Origin: Oceanobacillus sp. J11TS1
Lineage (GTDB): Bacteria; Bacillota; Bacilli; Bacillales; Amphibacillaceae
Assembly: GCF_018333215.1 (NCBI RefSeq)
Contig: NZ_BORO01000003.1
Coordinates: forward strand, 124,001-188,000
Direction: 5' to 3'
DNA length: 64,000 nucleotides
A program made the position numbers and the translations under genes. This document shows positions 1-8,860 of the stretch, one piece after another (position 1 is the stretch's first letter; each line of letters starts with the position of its first letter). The notes under the pieces are model-generated. The model did not search any database and was not told the DNA's origin. It saw nothing but the letters and a program-made list of their open reading frames with translations.

Positions 1-1
1 T

Positions 2-538
2 AATCCAGTTTACCTTATGCCGCTTGTTGAGCTTGTTGGAGGAGAAAAAACGGATGCACATGCTATCGAAAAGGCAAGAAGTTTCTATGACTCCTTAAAA
101 ATGAAGCCGCTTGTTGTTCGCAAAGAAATTGAGGGGCACATTGCAGACCGCTTAATGGAAGCAATCTGGCGTGAATCCCTCCACATCGTAAACGATGGGG
201 TGGCGAGTACAGATGAAATAGACTCCTCCATTATATATGGACCAGGGCTTAGATGGGCATTAATGGGTCCATTCATGACATTGCATATGGGCGGCGGAAA
301 AGAAGGGATGCGTCACTTATTGGAGCAATTCGGTCCGGCATTGAAATTACCATGGACGAAATTAGAAGCACCAGAATTAACAGAAGAATTAGCTGACCAG
401 GTGATTACGGGGTGTGAAGCACAAACAGCTGGAATAGAGATGGAAAAGCTTGAAGATCGCAGGGATCAGTTTTTAATTGAGCTCCAGCAGCTATTGGAAA
501 AATATTGGCCAGGATCAACATTATCCGGAAAATTGTAA
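2..538 (+). CDS. lcdH: L-carnitine 3-dehydrogenase, C-terminal part (5' end outside window)
   Basis: This is the C-terminal part of a 3-hydroxyacyl-CoA-dehydrogenase-fold enzyme; the reading frame is open to the left edge, so the gene starts outside the window. The first residues visible, NPVYLMPLVELVGGEKT, match the conserved block of the 3-hydroxyacyl-CoA dehydrogenase family that follows the NAD-binding domain, and the rest is the helical C-terminal domain with the IYGPGLRWALMGP segment typical of carnitine dehydrogenases. The known reaction oxidises L-carnitine to 3-dehydrocarnitine with NAD in the cytosol. A thioesterase-fold gene starts 37 bases downstream, the usual partner in carnitine catabolism, which favours carnitine dehydrogenase over a fatty-acid beta-oxidation enzyme. 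The assignment is by family resemblance and context. Confidence 0.75.
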   Translation, partial: NPVYLMPLVELVGGEKTDAHAIEKARSFYDSLKMKPLVVRKEIEGHIADRLMEAIWRESLHIVNDGVASTDEIDSSIIYGPGLRWALMGPFMTLHMGGGKEGMRHLLEQFGPALKLPWTKLEAPELTEELADQVITGCEAQTAGIEMEKLEDRRDQFLIELQQLLEKYWPGSTLSGKL

Positions 539-575
539 ATGGGGACTCATCGGCTTTAAGAGGAGGCAAGAACAC

Positions 576-1052
576 GTGAGGGAAGCAAAATTATTAATTC
601 AAGATAGAGTATCAGAGGCTTGGATTGACTATAATGGACACATGAATGATGCAGAGTATGTTCGAGCATTCAGCCAGGGTGTCGATCAACTTATGAGCAT
701 GATTGGGTTGACCGAAGATTTTCTAGTGAAGCGTAAATATACGATTTATACATTGGAAAATCACATTTGCTATTTAGATGAAATGAAACAGAATGAACCA
801 TTTGAAGTCTTTATGAATGTAATTGATTATGACAATAAGCGTATCCATCTTTTTTTTGAACTGTATGGTGAAAATGGAAAGCGGGCAGCAACGAGTGAAC
901 AATTGCTAATGGGAATTAATCAGGAAAAGGGGAAAGCATCCCCTTTCCCAGAAGAAATGTTCACACATATACAAGAACTTGCCGCCAAACACACACCGTC
1001 AGAAACACCAAAAGAAGTAGGTCGCATTATTGGCATTAGAAAAAAGAAATGA
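576..1052 (+). CDS. Thioesterase-fold protein, probable betainyl-CoA thioesterase of carnitine catabolism
   Basis: A 158-residue hotdog-fold (4HBT-like) protein. The frame is open upstream into the preceding gene, but GTG at 576 has a strong AGGAGG nine bases before it and gives a protein that starts right at the conserved AWIDYNGHMNDAEYVRAF segment, so that start was chosen. The DYNGHMND motif is the acyl-CoA thioesterase signature. In many bacteria this protein is fused to or sits beside carnitine dehydrogenase and is thought to act on betainyl-CoA formed from dehydrocarnitine. Here it follows the dehydrogenase by 37 bases, so one operon is likely. Substrate is inferred from context. Confidence 0.75.
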   Translation: MREAKLLIQDRVSEAWIDYNGHMNDAEYVRAFSQGVDQLMSMIGLTEDFLVKRKYTIYTLENHICYLDEMKQNEPFEVFMNVIDYDNKRIHLFFELYGENGKRAATSEQLLMGINQEKGKASPFPEEMFTHIQELAAKHTPSETPKEVGRIIGIRKKK

Positions 1053-1098
1053 ACACATAATAAATACGTGGGTAGCCGTCTTGCACAGGGCTATATAA

Positions 1099-1147
1099 AG
1101 AAAGGAACGGTTTTCCTTTAGATGGGGAGCCATTCCTTTCTATTTTA
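1099..1147 (+). terminator. Probable intrinsic terminator after the carnitine genes
   Basis: Nine-base arms AGAAAGGAA and TTCCTTTCT (1099-1107 with 1133-1141) are followed by a short T-rich tail. It lies 47 bases after the thioesterase stop. Confidence 0.5.
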
Positions 1148-1288
1148 TGTCCATTTCTGAAAGGATCGGCAACAAAAATCCTTTTAAAGACCACTGATAA
1201 TCTCCCCAATAACTGGCAATTCCTATTGGTGGAATCAAATAATGACTCCCCACCAGCAAGCGGAAAGTCACTATTTGTCATTCGCAAT

Positions 1289-3694
1289 CTATCCCTCAGG
1301 AACCAACACTAACTCCATTCCATCCGTCTCATCCAATCTCGTCTCATGATAGTTCCCTTCCACCCAATCGTTCATTTGGTTATGATACCATTCACTTCTA
1401 AAATGCCCATCCTGACCTGGGCCGACAATATGATACCCTGCATTCATATCATTTGCATCGATCACAAATCGCCAGGAAGCGCCGTGATCAACTTCTCCTG
1501 TTACAGAATTGAAAGCTGCCGCCATTGGTGTCACACCGCTCCCTCCAACTGGAATTGCGTCCTCCTTATTAAAGAAAAACGCTAAGAAAGAGCTAACACC
1601 GGATAATGGATGATGGAATTGGACCTGATGATAGTCGCCCCATGCCCAGGCAGACATATCCTCTCCATATTCTTCTGTCAACTTTTCTATCGTAGTCGCC
1701 AGGGAGTTCTGCAACACACTTTCGATCCCGCCATTTTCTTCTATCCAAATAGACCGCTCGCCGCTTCCAGCTTTTCGTAACATATTTTCTACTGCTCGGG
1801 ATTGGGTAGAAAATAGGCTTTTCATGGTATCCGGTATTTCTCCTGCATAAATTGTATGTTGAATTTCGTGCATCCAATGCTCAAAAAGGAGTGGCTGCGG
1901 GCTATCCTTATCTGCTACAAAGTCCCAGTCTGCAAGCAACTGTAATGCTTCTTGTTCTTGCTCTGTCAGTTCTACATTTGCTAATGCCTCCTGAAAAACA
2001 GGAACAAACTCACGAGCTCTTAGATCGGTCACATCCATTTGTAAATCCTGCATATCCTCAATCGTAAAATCATCACCTGATTCCAAAACTTCCTCAATCC
2101 GGTCATAACGGTAGGGCATTGCCCACACATTGCTAATATGATAAGGATAACTATCTGGCGCAATCTTATTATTAGCAGTTGCAATAAAGCCTTTCCCCGG
2201 ATTGACAACCGTTGGAAGCTCATCAAACGGGATAAATTCCTGCCATTCATTCTCAGCTTCCCAGCCGTTTAATGGCAATAAAGCATCTTTTCCATCTTCA
2301 TAAATCGGAATTTTCCCATTTGCTTTAAAGGCAATCGTGCCATCCGTGGATGCAAACACAAAATTCTGGGCTGGAACAAGGAATTTCTCCAGTCCTTTTT
2401 CAAATTCTTCCCAATTGGCAGCACGGTTCATTTCCATAATTGCTTCTAATTCCGTACTTGCATCCAGCGCTGTCCATCTTAAAGAAAGCACTGTCTCCTT
2501 CCCAGTATCTTCTGCAAACTCCGAAATAATTGGCCCATGCCGTGTTTCCATCACTTCATAAGCAATCGTTTCAGCGTCTTTTACTTTAATCGGCTCCTTA
2601 ATGATTGTTGCCTCTTCCCATTCATCCTCGTATAAAAATTCATTTGGATTATCCGGATTGCGCTTCTCGATATATAATTGCTGCACATCTGGTCCCGTGT
2701 TCGTCACACCCCAGGCTATCTGCTCATTATGGCCAAGAATAATTCCCGGAACGCCAGCAAAAATAACCCCGCTTACTTGAAGACCATCTTCTGATTCCAA
2801 ATGCATTTGCAGCCAAATAGACGGGGTAGCCAGTCCAAGATGCGGATCATCTGCCAAAAGTGGCATGCCGGACGCTGTTTTATCTCCGCTGACAACCCAG
2901 TTATTACTGCCATTGAAAGGATGAGGGATAACCGCATGCTCAAAACTCGCTGCAATATCTAATTCCTCATCTTTTATAATGGTTGAACCATTTTCTGGAT
3001 AAGCAGGGAACAATTCATAGGCTTTTTCCTCTTCAAATTCATTTAGCAAATAGTAATTAAATGCTTGCTGTTGCCAGTGCCCGCCGAGGTCAAAAGCCAT
3101 AAACTTTCCTATCGTTAACGAATCCACCGGTGTCCATTCCTCCGGTTCAAATCCCATTAATGTAAATTCAATCGGTAAGCTATTATTTGCCTTCGCTTCT
3201 TCCAGATAGGCATTCACCCCAGCAGCAAAGCCTTCCAGAACTTCTATCGATTCTTCAGAATAAACTTTATAGGATTCCTCCGCAGCACGCCTTAAGCCTA
3301 GCGTACGAAAATATTTGTCCTGGTTAACAGCATCTTCTCCAATCACTTCACTCAACGTACCCGATGCCTGCCTTCGTGATAACTCCATTTGAAACATGCG
3401 CCGATCCGCTTGTATATAGCCCTGTGCAATATACAAATCACGTGCATTCTCTGCTTGAATATGCGGAACCCCGTCCTTATCCGTAATAACGGTAACCTCA
3501 TTTTCAAGTATCGAAAGCTCGATGGTTCCTTCTGTTGTAGGAAGTGATTTATTTATGTATCCGTTTACAAACAAGAAAACAACAAGACCCATCACAACGA
3601 TAAAACTAAACAGCCCAAGTAATATCTTCTTTTTAGGAACTCTTTTTTTCTCAGATACTATTTCAGTGACTTCCTTTCTCTCTGCCATTTGCAT
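1289..3694 (-). CDS. Penicillin acylase family N-terminal-nucleophile hydrolase
   Basis: An 801-residue Ntn-hydrolase precursor of the penicillin amidase (S45) family. A basic N-terminus and one hydrophobic segment at about residues 23-44 suggest membrane anchoring or export. The alpha chain region carries GVPHIQAENARDLYIAQGY, the usual start of the family. Gly-Ser-Asn-Asn-Trp at about residues 262-266 supplies the predicted nucleophile Ser263, which is exposed by autocatalytic cleavage in this family and becomes residue 1 of the beta chain. Family members cleave amide bonds of penicillins or acyl-homoserine lactones; the natural substrate here is unknown. Length is normal. The ATG is preceded by a G-rich ribosome binding site. 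It stands alone between unrelated genes. Confidence 0.85.
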   Translation of the reverse strand: MQMAERKEVTEIVSEKKRVPKKKILLGLFSFIVVMGLVVFLFVNGYINKSLPTTEGTIELSILENEVTVITDKDGVPHIQAENARDLYIAQGYIQADRRMFQMELSRRQASGTLSEVIGEDAVNQDKYFRTLGLRRAAEESYKVYSEESIEVLEGFAAGVNAYLEEAKANNSLPIEFTLMGFEPEEWTPVDSLTIGKFMAFDLGGHWQQQAFNYYLLNEFEEEKAYELFPAYPENGSTIIKDEELDIAASFEHAVIPHPFNGSNNWVVSGDKTASGMPLLADDPHLGLATPSIWLQMHLESEDGLQVSGVIFAGVPGIILGHNEQIAWGVTNTGPDVQQLYIEKRNPDNPNEFLYEDEWEEATIIKEPIKVKDAETIAYEVMETRHGPIISEFAEDTGKETVLSLRWTALDASTELEAIMEMNRAANWEEFEKGLEKFLVPAQNFVFASTDGTIAFKANGKIPIYEDGKDALLPLNGWEAENEWQEFIPFDELPTVVNPGKGFIATANNKIAPDSYPYHISNVWAMPYRYDRIEEVLESGDDFTIEDMQDLQMDVTDLRAREFVPVFQEALANVELTEQEQEALQLLADWDFVADKDSPQPLLFEHWMHEIQHTIYAGEIPDTMKSLFSTQSRAVENMLRKAGSGERSIWIEENGGIESVLQNSLATTIEKLTEEYGEDMSAWAWGDYHQVQFHHPLSGVSSFLAFFFNKEDAIPVGGSGVTPMAAAFNSVTGEVDHGASWRFVIDANDMNAGYHIVGPGQDGHFRSEWYHNQMNDWVEGNYHETRLDETDGMELVLVPEG

Positions 3695-3831
3695 ACCCCC
3701 TTCTTGACTAGTGTTTGAATCTATTTATTTAAAAGAATCATAGCATGATAGGACGGGATGTCAAGACGCACATTTTTTAAGTATCAAAAAATGGATTATA
3801 AGATTAATGAACTACTGATCACACGGAAACT

Positions 3832-3862
3832 GGAGGGCAGCCTGAGATAAAAGCTACCCTCC
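3832..3862 (-). other. Stable hairpin downstream of the membrane protein gene
   Basis: Arms GGAGGGCAGC and GCTACCCTCC close a short loop just past the stop of the 404-residue gene. There is no T-run on either side, so a standard intrinsic terminator is not supported. Confidence 0.4.
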
Positions 3863-3885
3863 TCACAAGTCCGTTCCGTTTTTTA

Positions 3886-5100
3886 TTATTTTGTAAAGGA
3901 ACCCCTCTCCTTGTCCTTTTTCTCCTCCTCTTCCTTCTCTCTTTCCTTCTTCAGTTGTTCATGCCGCTGTCTCTGACGATAGCCATAGGTTGCATTCAAC
4001 ACAACTTCTTCATTTTCTAATGCTGTGCCAAGCGCCCCGATGACCGTAGAAACACTTGTAGCAATCCAGGCAATCAAGAAATAATGGACTAAACCAGGTT
4101 CCCCTGAAAGTTGGGAATCAAGCATTCCCGTTGGAATAAACACAAACACGCCTACAAGAAATAAACAATACAGTGTCACATAGTAAATACAGACTGTGAT
4201 AAACAAGGTGATAAACGTGGTCGCGTTATAGAGCCTTCGCACATAGTTATTCCCCTGATCCCGTTTCCTCTCCCATAGATGATGAATCAGAATAATCCAT
4301 ATCGTCATTGCCATAATCGAAAAGAAGGTAAGCAAAAACATTCTAGGAATCGAATAATACTCACTCAATAGCCACAAGGTCGGAAAAACGAGTGCATAAG
4401 AACCTGTAGCAAAAGCAATGGTCATAATTTTCATAAATGCCGGGAACAAGGACCAAGGCCGGTTTGCACGGACCATCCCCCCCAATAAGCGGAGAGAAAT
4501 AATCCCTCTTCGTGCTACTGTAAAGCGAACATTCATATAATCATCTTCGTTATCGCTCGGCGTCTCACGTTTTAGCGGAGATAGCCACCCGAAGAACCGG
4601 CTCGTCATAAGATTTCTCGAATCTTTTAAATCTACATCCTTGCGCTTGCTTCTTTTTGATTCGATACGCGATGCAGAACGCTCCCGACTCTCCTCGGAGC
4701 TTCCATAATACATTTCATTCACCAGCTGCATAATAGACTCTCGCAGGCGCTTCATCATAAGAGTTGAACCAAAACTAGGCATACTAATCAGCGCAATATT
4801 TTCCTTCTCATTTACCTCCGCAACAATCATTCGCTTTTCTTTAAATAAAGGAAGATCTGTTAAACAAATCGCATAATCCCATTCCTTCTCTTCTCTCATT
4901 CTCTTTGTCGCTTCTAATATTTCCTTTGATTTTGCATCCCCGCCCAGTAAGGGATCTTCTATATAATTAATTTTCCATTCTATTCTTTCTTTCACATAAT
5001 ACGCTAATAGCGATGGTAACTCCTCTTGCAGCTTTGCCCCTATTTCATTCGGATAACCAGGTGCTGTAATTAGACCGATATATCTTGTTGTCTTACTCAA
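3886..5100 (-). CDS. Uncharacterised membrane protein with a soluble N-terminal domain
   Basis: A 404-residue protein not assigned to a named family. The first 140 or so residues look soluble, with alternating strands and helices (YIGLITAPGYPNE near the start). A charged linker follows, then about four to five hydrophobic segments between residues 215 and 360, and a very charged Lys/Glu-rich C-terminal tail. The start is TTG at 5100: it has GAGGTG eight bases upstream and there is no better ATG. It is a single-gene unit. A sensor or envelope role would fit the layout, but nothing in the sequence shows a function. Confidence 0.6.
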   Translation of the reverse strand: MSKTTRYIGLITAPGYPNEIGAKLQEELPSLLAYYVKERIEWKINYIEDPLLGGDAKSKEILEATKRMREEKEWDYAICLTDLPLFKEKRMIVAEVNEKENIALISMPSFGSTLMMKRLRESIMQLVNEMYYGSSEESRERSASRIESKRSKRKDVDLKDSRNLMTSRFFGWLSPLKRETPSDNEDDYMNVRFTVARRGIISLRLLGGMVRANRPWSLFPAFMKIMTIAFATGSYALVFPTLWLLSEYYSIPRMFLLTFFSIMAMTIWIILIHHLWERKRDQGNNYVRRLYNATTFITLFITVCIYYVTLYCLFLVGVFVFIPTGMLDSQLSGEPGLVHYFLIAWIATSVSTVIGALGTALENEEVVLNATYGYRQRQRHEQLKKEREKEEEEKKDKERGSFTK

Positions 5101-5231
5101 CTTTCATTCACCTCGTTTTTTATGTATGCTGTTTTTTTCCCATACTTATCTTTTTTTAGCCGAAAACAGGGGGAGTTAAACCTTTTCTTACTGGAATATA
5201 ATTGGCTGGAGGTTATCTATGTTTTCCTATA

Positions 5232-5381
5232 AGAGGTTGTTCAAAAAGTCCGGTAAAAATGACACTTCGAATTTCTTCGTTGGCTTGCTTTTCCGCTACT
5301 CACGTATTAATTGCATACGTTCCGTTGCTCAAAGCTACGCAGCCTCGAACTTCTCGGTCCTTTTATCCTCCTTTTTGAACA
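5232..5381 (+). repeat. Dispersed repeat element, short copy
   Basis: About 150 bases bounded by TTGTTCAAAAAG at 5237-5248 and CTTTTTGAACA at 5371-5381, which are inverted copies of each other. The segments beginning TTGTTCAAAAAGTCCGG and ATTGCATACGTTCC recur in inverted orientation in the longer copy near 19 kb. An open frame runs through it, but it is repeat sequence and not a gene. Confidence 0.7.
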
Positions 5382-5483
5382 CACACTATAATGTTATACG
5401 TATTAATTTGTTCTTAAGAAAATGCATCTTTTATAAAGGAAGAAACATTACCTTTGTTAAGGGTAGCAAAGTTTTTTTCAGCT

Positions 5484-5514
5484 AAAAAACCTCTGCCCAT
5501 CTCAGGTAGAGGTT
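5484..5514 (-). terminator. Intrinsic terminator reading leftward
   Basis: On the minus strand, AACCTCTACC pairs with GGGCAGAGGTT and is followed by TTTTTT. Together with the hairpin at 5600-5655 it would end transcription of the PTS operon, whose last stop codon is at 5692. Confidence 0.6.
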
Positions 5515-5599
5515 CCATCGTTGAAGAATTATACTTTCAAATAATCAGTGGTTCCTTTTGATATACCGTTACAGGCGAGAGTGCTTTCTAGCCATATTA

Positions 5600-5655
5600 A
5601 AAAAAGCACCCCCTTATTGGATAGATCCACCAAACAAGAAGGTACTTCTATATTT
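5600..5655 (-). terminator. Probable terminator of the mannose-family PTS operon
   Basis: On the minus strand, GAAGTACCTTCTT can pair, with some G-U pairs, with AAGGGGGTGC, followed by seven T. It lies just downstream of the IID gene. Confidence 0.55.
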
Positions 5656-5691
5656 GTATACCTAATCCGTGCAAACCTTTTATAAAATCGA

Positions 5692-6603
5692 TTACATCAA
5701 ATGTATCGCGTGGAATACAATACCAACTACAAACAATCCAAGAATCATCACGATTGGAGAAACTTTCTTCCTCAGCAGCCACATACAAAGAAGTGTCAGC
5801 AATAATCCTGCCAAACCAGGAATTAAGCTATCTAAGTTGTCTTGTAAAGTAGTGACATTATATTCACTTAATGACCGACCAGCCTCTTGCTGTTCCAGTG
5901 CCGTCTTAATTCCTTCCGATCCCGCAGGCAAGTTTTCCCAATCAATATAAGCACCTTCATCCAATTTGACCTCCGATACCGTCGGGGTAAAGGCGACAGA
6001 TACCCAGCGGTTAACTAGGGCTCCGAGAATGAACATACCCAGAATGGATGCACCTTTTGTAATATCTTGAAGCAGTCCGCCAGATAAGTCATCTGTAATT
6101 TTAGAACCAGCTCTGTAACCAAGTTCCTGTGAATACCACATGAATCCCATCCGAATCAGATTCCATAAAACAAAGTAAAGAATAGGTCCAAGTATATTAC
6201 CGGATAGAGCAAGAGAAGCCGCTAATGCACCAAGAATCGGTTTCACCGTGAACCAGAAAGTAGGATCCCCAATACCTGCTAAAGGTCCCATCATTCCGAC
6301 TTTAACCCCTTGAATTGCCTTGTTATCCACCGGCGCGCCATTCGCACGCTCTTCTTCAAGCGCCAACGTCACACCAAGAATAGGGGAAGCTACATATGGG
6401 TGCGTATTAAAAAACTCTAAGTGACGTTGCAGTGCAGCAGCACGATCTTCTTTTGTTTTATATAATCGCTTGATTGCAGGAATCATGGAAAATGCCCAGC
6501 CGCCGTTTTGCATACGTTCATAGTTCCAAGAACCTTGAAGGAAAGTGGAACGCCACCAAATAGCAATACGATCTCGTTTTGATAATTTCAGTTCTTGTGC
6601 CAT
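5692..6603 (-). CDS. PTS mannose/fructose/sorbose-family transporter subunit IID
   Basis: A 303-residue membrane component of a mannose-class phosphotransferase permease. The N-terminal LSKRDRIAIWWRSTFLQGSW and the block VGMMGPLAGIGDPTFWFT are hallmarks of IID. Hydrophobic segments lie in the middle and at the C-terminus. The open frame begins eleven codons earlier, but ATG at 6603 has AAGGAGG eight bases before it and gives the usual family N-terminus, so it was chosen. IIC and IID together form the membrane channel; IIAB supplies the phosphate. It is the last gene of the IIAB-IIC-IID operon. Sugar specificity (mannose, fructose, sorbose or others) cannot be read from sequence. Confidence 0.9.
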   Translation of the reverse strand: MAQELKLSKRDRIAIWWRSTFLQGSWNYERMQNGGWAFSMIPAIKRLYKTKEDRAAALQRHLEFFNTHPYVASPILGVTLALEEERANGAPVDNKAIQGVKVGMMGPLAGIGDPTFWFTVKPILGALAASLALSGNILGPILYFVLWNLIRMGFMWYSQELGYRAGSKITDDLSGGLLQDITKGASILGMFILGALVNRWVSVAFTPTVSEVKLDEGAYIDWENLPAGSEGIKTALEQQEAGRSLSEYNVTTLQDNLDSLIPGLAGLLLTLLCMWLLRKKVSPIVMILGLFVVGIVFHAIHLM

Positions 6604-6622
6604 CTTCATATCCTCCTTCTTT

Positions 6623-7426
6623 TTAGTAGTCATCAATAATAGCGCCTAGCGGATCGCCAGTATTTCCATTTCCGCCGCCTGAACCGCCTTGTTTAGAAAG
6701 TGCTAAGTATATAAGGGCGAGAGCTACACCAATACCGCCAAGACCTAAAAGCGTAATAGACGGGATTGTCGCTAATACGAAACCGATTGCAAAAAATGGC
6801 CAAACTTCTTTGGTAGCCATCATGTTAATAACCATCGCATAACCAACGGCTACTACCATTCCCCCGCCAACTGCTAAACCATCTGTCAGCCAACTCGGCA
6901 TTGCCTGAAGCATCTCTCTCACCGGAGCTGCTCCGATAGCTACAATCAATGCAGCCGGGATTGCAATACGCAGTCCTTGCATGCAGATAGCGATAATATG
7001 CCACATTTCAATTTTGCGGTAGTTTCCTTCTTTCGCTGCAGCGTCCATTAAATGCACGATTCCTGTTGCTAGGGTACGAACAATAATTGTTAGTAATAAA
7101 CCCGCAACCGCAAGTGGAACAGCAATCGCAATGGCTGAAGACACTCCAGCTTCCCCTTGACCGCCTAAAACGAGAATAATAGCGGATGCCACAGATGCCA
7201 AAGCAGCATCCGGAGCTACGGCTGCTCCAATGTTTGCCCAGCCTAAAGCAATCAGCTGCAAGGTACCTCCTAAAATAAGGCACGGTACTATTTCTCCTGT
7301 AACTAAGCCGATTAACGTACAAGCAATGATTGGCTGGTGAAAGTGGAACTCATCCAAGATTCCTTCGATACCAGCTAAAAATGCGACGATAACAATGAGT
7401 ATTATTTGAATAATCGTCAAATCCAT
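6623..7426 (-). CDS. PTS mannose/fructose/sorbose-family transporter subunit IIC
   Basis: A 267-residue, strongly hydrophobic protein with the IIC pattern: an N-terminal helix, GIEGILDEFHFHQPIIACTL, then GGTLQLIALGWANIGAAVAPDAALAS, which is the signature of mannose-class IIC. About seven membrane segments are visible, and the C-terminus is Gly/Asn-rich. It forms the translocation channel with IID. A GGGAGG ribosome binding site precedes the ATG. It lies 36 bases after IIAB and 19 bases before the chosen IID start, so the three genes are one operon. Confidence 0.9.
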   Translation of the reverse strand: MDLTIIQIILIVIVAFLAGIEGILDEFHFHQPIIACTLIGLVTGEIVPCLILGGTLQLIALGWANIGAAVAPDAALASVASAIILVLGGQGEAGVSSAIAIAVPLAVAGLLLTIIVRTLATGIVHLMDAAAKEGNYRKIEMWHIIAICMQGLRIAIPAALIVAIGAAPVREMLQAMPSWLTDGLAVGGGMVVAVGYAMVINMMATKEVWPFFAIGFVLATIPSITLLGLGGIGVALALIYLALSKQGGSGGGNGNTGDPLGAIIDDY

Positions 7427-7462
7427 AATGGTTAATCCTCCCTTTTAATCTAGTGATTAGGA

Positions 7463-8434
7463 TTATTTCTTTCTATTTAACTCTGCTTGAGCTCTTTTTA
7501 AAATCTCGTCCATATTGCCTTTTGAATCACTTGGAACTTTACGCACATCGAATTTCACACCAAATTCCTTCAGCTTATTAAACGTATCAATATCGTCTTG
7601 ATCGAAAGCCAGTACCTTATTCGGCTGAACTTTACCTGTAGAATGAGACATCGATCCGACATTAATGGTATCCAGCGGAACACCGCCTTCCACTGCTCTC
7701 AGTACATCTTGCGGGTTCTCGAAAAGAAGTAATGCACGCTGTCCGCCAAAGTGCTGATCATCTTTTGCCAATTCAATCATTTTTTTGATCGGAACAACAT
7801 GTGCCTTAATACCTGAAGGAGCAGCCTGCTGGATTAATCGTTTACGAAGGTCATCCTTTGCTACCTCATCAGACACCACAATGATACGCGTAGGCAGTGT
7901 ATTTCTTGTCCACGAAGTTGCTACTTGCCCATGAAGCAAACGAGAGTCGATACGCGCTAATACGTATTCAAAGGAACCTGGAGCACCTGCGCTTGACGAA
8001 CTGGCAGTAACTGCTGTGGCAGGGGTTTCTGGTTCTAATTCCTCAGGTTTTACCTTAACTGCTTCTTTCGCGGTGCCGATAATATGCTTAGCTATTTCAT
8101 GCGCTGTGGTCATGGAGTGGCGCGACGCATAAGTTTCAATCAACATTGCTAAATTCATACCAGCAACGATTGCCCATTTGTCTTTACGTTCTTCTACCAG
8201 GCTGTTGGCTTGATTAAAAGGAGTTCCACCCCAAAGATCAACTAAGAATAATACTTCATCTTGATTGTCGAAAGAGGCAATCGCTTCTTCCATTTTCGCC
8301 TTTACATCATCAGGTCCTTCGCTCGGCAACAATGTAACAGCTTTTACATTCTCTTGCTCTCCAAAGATCATTGCTCCAGATTGCAAGAGACCCTCAGCAA
8401 ATTCACCGTGACTGGCAACGATAATTCCTACCAT
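7463..8434 (-). CDS. PTS mannose-family fused IIAB subunit
   Basis: A 323-residue cytosolic phosphotransfer protein with two domains. IIA spans about residues 1-130 and starts MVGIIVASHGEFAEGLL, with His9 as the predicted phosphorylation site. An Ala/Ser/Pro-rich linker near residues 140-155 follows. IIB covers the rest and contains ARIDSRLLHGQVATSW, with the His of LLHGQV as the second phosphorylation site. The fused arrangement matches E. coli ManX. The open frame extends 35 codons further upstream, but ATG at 8434 has AGAGGAGG in position and starts with the conserved residues. First gene of the operon, preceded by a long hairpin leader (8531-8621) and cre-like sequences. Confidence 0.9.
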   Translation of the reverse strand: MVGIIVASHGEFAEGLLQSGAMIFGEQENVKAVTLLPSEGPDDVKAKMEEAIASFDNQDEVLFLVDLWGGTPFNQANSLVEERKDKWAIVAGMNLAMLIETYASRHSMTTAHEIAKHIIGTAKEAVKVKPEELEPETPATAVTASSSSAGAPGSFEYVLARIDSRLLHGQVATSWTRNTLPTRIIVVSDEVAKDDLRKRLIQQAAPSGIKAHVVPIKKMIELAKDDQHFGGQRALLLFENPQDVLRAVEGGVPLDTINVGSMSHSTGKVQPNKVLAFDQDDIDTFNKLKEFGVKFDVRKVPSDSKGNMDEILKRAQAELNRKK

Positions 8435-8506
8435 CTTTTTACCTCCTCTTATGATGATTAAGACTAAAATAACTTGGCAAGCTCTTAAAGTAGTCATGTT
8501 TATTTT

Positions 8507-8520
8507 ATAAAACGCTTTCA
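8507..8520 (-). promoter_or_regulatory. Degenerate cre-like site upstream of PTS operon
   Basis: Minus-strand TGAAAGCGTTTTAT matches the core of the CcpA operator consensus TGWNANCGNTNWCA except for the last two positions. It lies between the leader hairpin and the IIAB start. Weak evidence on its own. Confidence 0.3.
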
Positions 8521-8530
8521 ATAACAATAA

Positions 8531-8621
8531 AAAAGGCATGAGAAAAAAGCAGGTTAAATGAAGACAGGGATATAGAAGTGCCCTTGCTCTTCGCTTTAAT
8601 CAATACCTTTCACTCATGCCT
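8531..8621 (-). promoter_or_regulatory. Long leader hairpin with terminator-like tail before the PTS operon
   Basis: On the minus strand AGGCATGAG (8621-8613) pairs with CTCATGCCT (8542-8534), followed by six T. Inside, further pairings line up in order: GGT...TTAAA with TTTAACC, GAAGA with TCTTC, AGGG with CCCT. The whole 90-base segment can therefore fold into one long interrupted stem. It sits about 100 bases ahead of the IIAB start, where it could be a leader terminator or attenuator. No known RNA family was recognised. Confidence 0.45.
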
Positions 8622-8674
8622 GATCGAATCAGTAACACGTAAAATACCATTACAGGAATTATTTAATTTTGCAC

Positions 8675-8688
8675 TGAAAACGCTTAAA
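8675..8688 (+). promoter_or_regulatory. cre-like site between DUF956 gene and PTS operon
   Basis: TGAAAACGCTTAAA fits the CcpA operator consensus with one mismatch. It lies in an AT-rich stretch upstream of the leader hairpin, where the PTS promoter should be. Carbon catabolite control of the operon would be expected. Confidence 0.4.
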
Positions 8689-8800
8689 ATATATTTTAAA
8701 ATAATTGATTACTTAAATTACTTTAATAAGCTTCCATAAGTTATTATAGCACCCTCGTATTACCCTTTCAAGAGGAATTTCCCGCAACCATTTATTCATT

Positions 8801-8842
8801 AAAAAGGCTGATATGCTGGTATAAACAGAAACTTTCCAGCCT
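8801..8842 (-). terminator. Intrinsic terminator of the DUF956 gene
   Basis: Minus-strand AGGCTG pairs with CAGCCT across a 26-base loop and is followed by TTTTT. It lies 19 bases past the DUF956 stop codon, so that gene is transcribed separately from the PTS operon. Confidence 0.6.
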
Positions 8843-8860
8843 GTATCGGTTGCCTAACAA

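Noticed and set aside
1036-1287. 83-codon minus-strand frame downstream of the penicillin acylase gene.
   Set aside because: It covers the plus-strand terminator of the carnitine genes and shows no domain or ribosome binding site.
5219-5485. 88-codon plus-strand frame.
   Set aside because: It runs through the dispersed repeat element and has no protein-like character.
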